64,000 bases of DNA from contig QIAU01000144.1 in NCBI GenBank assembly GCA_003225055.1, forward strand, positions 62,001-126,000, in the 5' to 3' direction. Source of the stretch: Acidobacteriota bacterium (GTDB lineage: Bacteria; Acidobacteriota; Terriglobia; Terriglobales; Acidobacteriaceae). Below the pieces are notes generated by a model. That model was not told the origin of the DNA and made no database searches. It was given only the letters and a program-made list of their open reading frames with translations. The translations under genes were made by a program, and so were the position numbers. Positions 59,228 through 64,000 of this stretch are shown piece after piece; the first letter of the stretch is position 1, and each line of letters starts with the position of its first letter.

Positions 59228-59797
59228 TCATCTGACAAGCCTATAAAAGCTCAAAGCCGCATCGCCCTGTTCCAGCTTCCTGTAGCGTTGAAGCCGCCCG
59301 AATTGCGGGCCCGGATCGAATTTTCTCTCGTGCTCGGCCATCACCACGCTGCTACTGTTCAATAGCGGCGCTCCGGACAGCATCTGCAACGTTCTCGTGT
59401 AAACATCCTTCATTCGATAGGGGGGATCCAGGAACACAAAGTCGGCCACCGCACCCGCATGCTCCAACTTAGCTATCGCCGCGGCTACCTCCAGCGCCAT
59501 CACTTGAAATCCATCTCTGATTCCGAGTGAATGCAGGTTTGTTTCGATCAATCCTGCGGCCTTCCGGGAGGATTCGACGAAGATCACCCCTCCTGCGCCC
59601 CGGCTCAACGCCTCAATTCCGACGGCGCCCGTGCCGGCGAAAAGATCAAGCCACACCCTGCCCCCCAGTGCTCCGCGATTCCCGGCACACAACACGTTGA
59701 AAAGCGTCTCGCGCAGCCGGTCTGACGTCGGGCGGACATCGGTGCCGCGCAGGGACTTAAGCGGCCGGCTCCGATATTTCCCCGCAATCACCCTCAT
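59228..59797 (-). CDS. rsmD: 16S rRNA (guanine966-N2)-methyltransferase
   Basis: A 189-residue SAM-dependent methyltransferase. MRVIAGKYRSRPLKSLRGTDVRPTSDRLRETLFNVL is the RsmD opening, WLDLFAGTGAVGIEALSRGAG is the SAM-binding motif, and FVFLDPPYRMKDVYTRTLQML contains the DPPY catalytic motif. The ATG at 59797 gives the family start; a longer frame to 60082 runs into the neighbouring gene. Usually coaD follows rsmD; it does not here. Confidence 0.93.
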   Translation of the reverse strand: MRVIAGKYRSRPLKSLRGTDVRPTSDRLRETLFNVLCAGNRGALGGRVWLDLFAGTGAVGIEALSRGAGGVIFVESSRKAAGLIETNLHSLGIRDGFQVMALEVAAAIAKLEHAGAVADFVFLDPPYRMKDVYTRTLQMLSGAPLLNSSSVVMAEHERKFDPGPQFGRLQRYRKLEQGDAALSFYRLVR

Positions 59798-59927
59798 TAT
59801 AATGCCTAACTGTGGTCTGCAGATCGTCGGCCACTCCTGGTACTTCCGGGTTCCTAAACCGCAACGGCAATGTCGCGTCTGGCGTCTAAATATATAGAAT
59901 GTCGGTAGCCAACGCGGCACGAATCTC

Positions 59928-61055
59928 ATGAGAAATTGGTCCATTTCGGTGGGGAAGATTTTCGGAATCGAACTCCGTATCCACCTGACTTTTTTTATTC
60001 TGCCGCTGTTCATCTGGTGGACCGAGTATGCCTCCCATGGCAAGGCCGACAGCGGCCGCGATTTCGCGTTGCTGGGCATCATCTTTGCCTGCGTAATTCT
60101 GCACGAGCTGGGTCACGCCGTGGTTGCCATGCGGGCGGGCGTGCCTACAAAGTCGATCATCCTGTTGCCGATTGGTGGGGTCACGATGCTGGACGACTCG
60201 CGCCTCTTGGCGGAGAGTTCCACCGGGAATGTGAATTGGCAGCGTGACATCCGAGTCGCGCTCGCCGGGCCTGCGGTGAACATTCTCCTGGCGCTCATTT
60301 CGGCCGCCGTCATTGCCGACGTGCTGCCCGGAGCGCAACTTTGGACATGGCCTTTTCTCCACTCCAGCAACTTGCTGCGCAGCTTTGTCTGGACCAACAT
60401 TTATCTGGCGGCTCTGAATTTGCTTCCCGCCTACCCGCTGGACGGCGGCCGCGTCCTGCGCGCGTTATTCTTAAGAAAAAGCGACCCGGTTCACGCCACT
60501 CGCCGTGCCGTGATTATTGGCCAGGCGCTTGCCATGCTCTTAATGCTGCTGGGCATGTTGGTGAACGTGTGGCTCGCCCTGGTGGGCTTCTTCCTGTTCG
60601 TCGGCGCACAACTGGAAGAGCGCTCCGTAGTCTTTCACTCCGTGCTGGAGACGGTGCGCATGGAAGAAATCATGCTTACCGATTTTGCAACCCTTTCCCC
60701 AGCCGACACGCTGGAAGACGCTCTCGACAAGGCCGTGCATTCCTTGCAGGATGATTTCCCGGTAATCCGCGGCAGCGACATGGTGGGCGTGGTCTCGAAG
60801 CAGAATATTCTGGAAGCGCTGCGCGCCCAGGGTAACGGCTACGTGCAGTCGGTCATGCACCGCATCTTCGATGTGGCCAGCCGCACGGAGTCCCTGGCCT
60901 CCGCCTTCCGGAAGCTTACATCCCGCAATCTCACCATCATTCCTGTGGTGGAAGACCAGCACCTGGTAGGGATCGTCACGCTGCAGAACCTGACGCACTC
61001 GATGGCCCTGCTGGCCGAAAGCCGCAAACTGCGCCGCGAAGCGTTAAATCAGTAG
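59928..61055 (+). CDS. Site-2 protease family metalloprotease (M50) with CBS domains
   Basis: A 375-residue inner membrane protease. HELGHAVVAMRAG is the zinc motif HExxH, and NLLPAYPLDGGRVLRA is the second (NxxPxxPLDGG) with the third ligand Asp. About six membrane helices span residues 15-230. Two CBS motifs follow (DFATLSPADTLEDALDKAVHSLQDDFPVIRGSDMVGVVSKQNILEAL; RTESLASAFRKLTSRNLTIIPVVEDQHLVGIVTLQNL), suggesting control by adenosine nucleotides. The substrate, likely a membrane-bound regulator, is unknown. Divergent from rsmD. Confidence 0.9.
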   Translation: MRNWSISVGKIFGIELRIHLTFFILPLFIWWTEYASHGKADSGRDFALLGIIFACVILHELGHAVVAMRAGVPTKSIILLPIGGVTMLDDSRLLAESSTGNVNWQRDIRVALAGPAVNILLALISAAVIADVLPGAQLWTWPFLHSSNLLRSFVWTNIYLAALNLLPAYPLDGGRVLRALFLRKSDPVHATRRAVIIGQALAMLLMLLGMLVNVWLALVGFFLFVGAQLEERSVVFHSVLETVRMEEIMLTDFATLSPADTLEDALDKAVHSLQDDFPVIRGSDMVGVVSKQNILEALRAQGNGYVQSVMHRIFDVASRTESLASAFRKLTSRNLTIIPVVEDQHLVGIVTLQNLTHSMALLAESRKLRREALNQ

Positions 61056-61106
61056 AAAAGGATTTCACCGCCGAGAACGCCGGGAGCACAGAGCCAAGCC
61101 CAACTT

Positions 61107-62729
61107 CTAGAAAAGCCGAATGGCCTTGGCCTGTTTGACCGCCGGCACCTTTCGCAGTGCAGTCAAAACCTCATCCGGGACCTGCCCATCCACGTGCACG
61201 ACCGCAACCGCCTCGCGGGGTTCACCTTCTTTACCCCCGCTCGGCATCGATGTCCCGTTTCCCGCCTGCCGGCCCAGGGAAAAGTTGGCGATGTTGATCT
61301 TGTGCTCACCCAGAATCGTGCCTACACGGCCAATAACACCCGGTACGTCTCGGTTCCGCATGTAGATCAGATTGCGTTCCAGCGGAGCTTCTACGTCAAT
61401 GTCATCAATGGCGAGGATTCTGGGAGCATGTCCATGCAGAACTGCCCCCTTAGCTAGGTGCTCCTGGCTGCTGGTTTTCAGAAAAATCGATACCACGCTG
61501 CCCGCGCCGCCCATGCTGCTCTTTGCCTTGCGCGCCTCATGTACGCGCAGCCCCCGCGAGTCGGCGATGGCGGCGGCGTTCACCAGGTTTGCCTTCTCCT
61601 CCAGCGCCTGATTGAGAATTCCTTTGATGGCGGCGTTCCGCACCAGTTCGGTTTTCCACTCAGCAATATGACCGCTGTATCGAATGGTGATTTCCTCTAC
61701 GCTGCCATCGGAAGCCTGCGCGAGGAAAGAACCTAAGCGTTCGGCGAGCACGATGTACGGTTCCATCTTGGCGTACTCATCGTGTGAAACCGACGGGACG
61801 TTGACTGCATTCTGGAACACTCCATGCTTCAGGTACTCCTTCACTTGCAACGCGATCTGGTATCCGACGGCCTCCTGTGCCTCGTGGGTAGAACCGCCGA
61901 TGTGGGGCGTCAGAATCACGTTGTCCAGCGCAAGCAGCGGTGAATTCCTCGGAGGCTCCTCGGTGAAGACATCTATCGCCGCCCCAGCTACAGGCCCGTG
62001 TTTGAGCGCGCCCGCAAGGTCCGCTTCGTTGACCAGTTCCCCGCGTGCACAGTTGACCAGCCGCGCTCCTTTCTTCATCTTCTTCAGCGACCCGGCATTG
62101 ATCATGCCCATGGTCTGTGGAGTAAGCCCGACGTGTAGCGTGAGGTAATCGGCGGCCGCATAGACCTCGTCGAGGGTCGTCATGTGTATACCGCATTCCT
62201 TGGCGACACCGGTCGACACAAAGGGATCGTGTGCGATGACCTCCATCCCGAAGCTACGCGCCCGCTTTGCCACCTCCATGCCAATCCGGCCCAGGCCCAC
62301 GATGCCCAGCGTCTTGGCGCGTAACTCAGTACCCTGCAGCGATTTCTTCTCCCACTTCCCGGAGTGCGTTAACTCATTGGCCCGGCAGACGTGGCGGGCC
62401 ATGGCCAGCATCAGCGCCAGCGTGTGCTCGGCGACGGCCACCGCGTTCGCCCCGGGCGTGTTCATGACCGCGATGCCCTTGCGGGTGGCAGCATCGAGAT
62501 CAATGTTGTCTACGCCAACGCCGGCACGCCCAATCACCCGTAACTTATTGGCGTGCTCGAGCAGCCGCGCGTCAACCTGCACCGCCGAGCGCACAATCAA
62601 CGCGTCCGCTGATTCAAGTTGCGACGTTAGCTTTCCGTCCAGCTGATCCGCCGTGACCACCGTCCAGCGGGGTTGCTTGAGTAATGCCACCGCCGAGGAG
62701 GAAATCTTTTCTGCGACGACAATTTTCAT
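61107..62729 (-). CDS. serA: D-3-phosphoglycerate dehydrogenase
   Basis: A 540-residue enzyme, the first step of serine synthesis (3-phosphoglycerate to 3-phosphohydroxypyruvate). Substrate-binding domain (VIGRAGVGVDNIDLDAATRKGIAVMNTPGANAVAVAEHTLALMLAMARH), NAD site LGIVGLGRIGMEVAKRARSFGM, catalytic Arg/Glu/His in NCARGELVNEADL and HIGGSTHEAQEAVG, then the intervening (ASB) domain and an ACT domain (AVAVVHVDGQVPDEVLTALRKVPAVKQAKAIRLF). It is the long form. The ATG at 62729 (MKIVVAEKI) is the family start. The ACT domain implies serine feedback. Confidence 0.96.
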   Translation of the reverse strand: MKIVVAEKISSSAVALLKQPRWTVVTADQLDGKLTSQLESADALIVRSAVQVDARLLEHANKLRVIGRAGVGVDNIDLDAATRKGIAVMNTPGANAVAVAEHTLALMLAMARHVCRANELTHSGKWEKKSLQGTELRAKTLGIVGLGRIGMEVAKRARSFGMEVIAHDPFVSTGVAKECGIHMTTLDEVYAAADYLTLHVGLTPQTMGMINAGSLKKMKKGARLVNCARGELVNEADLAGALKHGPVAGAAIDVFTEEPPRNSPLLALDNVILTPHIGGSTHEAQEAVGYQIALQVKEYLKHGVFQNAVNVPSVSHDEYAKMEPYIVLAERLGSFLAQASDGSVEEITIRYSGHIAEWKTELVRNAAIKGILNQALEEKANLVNAAAIADSRGLRVHEARKAKSSMGGAGSVVSIFLKTSSQEHLAKGAVLHGHAPRILAIDDIDVEAPLERNLIYMRNRDVPGVIGRVGTILGEHKINIANFSLGRQAGNGTSMPSGGKEGEPREAVAVVHVDGQVPDEVLTALRKVPAVKQAKAIRLF

Positions 62730-62957
62730 GGCTTCTTGGTATCTGCGCGCCCTGCTCCGATTGTAAACGCGGGACAGGAGTTTGCGGTGTGATAGCAATC
62801 GCGCTACGAGGACGGCGTCCTCGCCCCGTCCAGTCGGCCGGAAATGGCCGAAGTTTTACAAGAGAATGACATCCTGGTGACACTCGCGTTCGAGGTGCGG
62901 GTTAGCCTGGCTTCTGATCCGGAAGATCCTGGTCCGGAAGATCTTGGCAGGTGGAAA

Positions 62958-63311
62958 ATGCGACTTACCGCTCTTTGGTTTGTGCCACTCCTAATGGTTG
63001 GGTGTGGTTACGGGTCCAAGAATTACAACCCCGGCATGACGGGCGGAGCAACTGCGCCCACGATCGCGACACTGTCGCCCAGCAGCGCCATGCACGGGGG
63101 CTCCGGTTTTACTTTGACAATCAACGGCGGCAACTTCGGCACCGATGCAGCGGTCTACTGGAATGGAGCGGCCCAGGGAACTATGTACGTGACGGGAAAC
63201 CAAGTCACGGCAGCCATAACGGCCACCGACATTATGAACGCCGGGACGGTTCCGGTTTACGTTCGCAGCGGCGGACAAAATTCCACTCCGGTTAATTTTG
63301 ACGTGCAGTAA
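62958..63311 (+). CDS. Exported IPT/TIG-domain lipoprotein
   Basis: A 117-residue protein. MRLTALWFVPLLMVGCGYG is a lipoprotein signal (lipobox VGC, cysteine at residue 16). The rest, APTIATLSPSSAMHGGSGFTLTINGGNFGTDAAVYWNGAAQGTMYVTGNQVTAAITATDIMNAGTVPVYVRSGGQNSTPVNFDV, is one immunoglobulin-like IPT/TIG domain, common in acidobacterial surface proteins. Alone it probably acts in surface or matrix binding; no partner is adjacent. Start at 62958. Confidence 0.8.
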   Translation: MRLTALWFVPLLMVGCGYGSKNYNPGMTGGATAPTIATLSPSSAMHGGSGFTLTINGGNFGTDAAVYWNGAAQGTMYVTGNQVTAAITATDIMNAGTVPVYVRSGGQNSTPVNFDVQ

Positions 63312-63316
63312 AGCCA

Positions 63317-63371
63317 GCGGGCTCGGCCTCCATCACACCCTTCTCTCTCCGTGATCGCAGGCCGAGCCCGC
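63317..63371. terminator. Strong bidirectional hairpin between convergent genes
   Basis: Perfect 13-bp stem GCGGGCTCGGCCT (63317-63329) / AGGCCGAGCCCGC (63359-63371) around a 29-base loop. No T-run follows on either side, so it may be a factor-assisted terminator or a family-1-like repeat used as one. Confidence 0.55.
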
Positions 63372-63384
63372 CCGGGTGCATCTT

Positions 63385-64000
63385 CTATACCACCGCCGGG
63401 ACCGTCTCACGGTTCGCCTGGCACGCGTAGACTTCCTGAGCGGCCCGTAAGCCGGTTCCGTATTGGATTGGGCGCCCGCCAATTTTTGCCAGCACGTGTT
63501 CCAGGGCCGCCACAATACCGATGGTGTCGACATAATCGTAGTAGCCCAAGTGTGCGATGCGAAACAGCTTGCCCTTCATCTCGCCCTGACCGTTGGCCAC
63601 CACTGCGGCAAAAGATTCGCGGAATTCTTTGACGATCGCGCCCGAATCAATTCCTGGGGGAGCCGAAATCGCGGTAAGTGCCGCGGCAGGGCACGACGGC
63701 GAAAACAGCTTGAGCCCCAGCGCCTGAACTGCCGCGCGTGTCATTTCAGCACAGAGTTCCGCGCCCGCAATGAGCACCCCTCGTCCAGTCACAAGGTCCC
63801 CCTCCCCCAGCTGCCGTATGTAATCCAGAGACGCAGACAGCGCCCCAATCAGCGAGGTGGCCGGAGTAAATGCGGACTCGCCCCTGGCTGCGGCTTTCCG
63901 TTCCTTGCGAAGATCGAAGTAATAACGCGGCGACTGGGTGGATTCCATCCTTTGCCATGCACGCTCGCTCACCGCAAGGTAGGCCAGCCCCGGCGGGATC
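63385..64000 (-). CDS. Class V aminotransferase (alanine-glyoxylate / serine-glyoxylate type), C-terminal part
   Basis: The gene enters from the right edge, so only about 204 C-terminal residues are seen. Upstream of the in-frame GTG at 63972 the frame stays open and reads IPPGLAYLAVSERAW, the family segment after the PLP lysine, showing that this is not a start. RYYFDLRKERKAAARGESAFTPATSLIGALSASLDYI and FRIAHLGYYDYVDTIGIVAALEHVL are typical of PucG/SGAT-type transaminases that act on glyoxylate. Substrate pair unknown. Confidence 0.88.
   Translation of the reverse strand, partial: IPPGLAYLAVSERAWQRMESTQSPRYYFDLRKERKAAARGESAFTPATSLIGALSASLDYIRQLGEGDLVTGRGVLIAGAELCAEMTRAAVQALGLKLFSPSCPAAALTAISAPPGIDSGAIVKEFRESFAAVVANGQGEMKGKLFRIAHLGYYDYVDTIGIVAALEHVLAKIGGRPIQYGTGLRAAQEVYACQANRETVPAVV

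Noticed and set aside
1-64000. tRNA, rRNA or riboswitch genes
   Set aside because: Scanning by eye for cloverleaf ends, GGTTCGAATC-type arms and known riboswitch cores gave no convincing hit; a covariance search would be needed to be sure.

Overview
The window is 64 kb of GC-rich bacterial chromosome, densely packed with genes and carrying no visible rRNA, tRNA or CRISPR. The organism has an outer membrane (LptD, TonB/ExbB/ExbD, YajC-SecD-SecF). The gene content suggests a soil-type Acidobacteriota (Terriglobia, Koribacter-like): a proline-rich TonB followed by ExbB and two ExbDs, a TPR lipoprotein, exported imidazolonepropionase-like amidohydrolases, and many short intergenic repeats. This placement is inference from gene style; no marker gene was compared.

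Layout. 1-4.4 kb: cofactor and precursor genes (coaX end, birA, a deoxynucleoside kinase, a NodB-type deacetylase, hemL). 4.8-9.7 kb: a dimethylargininase-like protein, a degraded patch with a possible IS481 scrap, a radical SAM protein, and an add/racemase/ACT group. 9.8-22 kb: two large APC permeases (one fused to a stress-protein-like domain), pcrA, rpmB, an FKBP isomerase, RidA, a RelA/SpoT enzyme. 22-31 kb: envelope and folding genes (RDD protein, lptD, DsbA-like protein, parvulin lipoprotein), larE, and a biotin carboxylase/carrier pair. 31-37 kb: a lipid-linked glycosylation patch with one GT2 and three GT39-type membrane enzymes, two of them tandem duplicates. 37-45.4 kb: a long minus-strand run tgt-yajC-secD-secF-tonB-exbB-exbD-exbD-TPR. 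45-54 kb: metallophosphoesterase, PEP-mutase-like protein, hotdog protein, a peroxiredoxin, mnmG, cold-shock protein and HU. 54-64 kb: two related amidohydrolases around a CBS protein, RidA, rsmD, a site-2-type protease, serA and the C-terminal part of a class V aminotransferase.

Three things stand out. (1) The peroxiredoxin gene at 47664-48152 is open in one frame except for a TGA exactly where the peroxidatic cysteine belongs, so it is probably a selenoprotein. (2) Short GC-rich double-hairpin repeats are scattered between genes and also sit in frame inside housekeeping genes (mnmG twice, pcrA twice from two families, and tgt as part of a composite insertion). (3) tonB is split by a one-base frame change between its proline-rich linker and its C-terminal domain.
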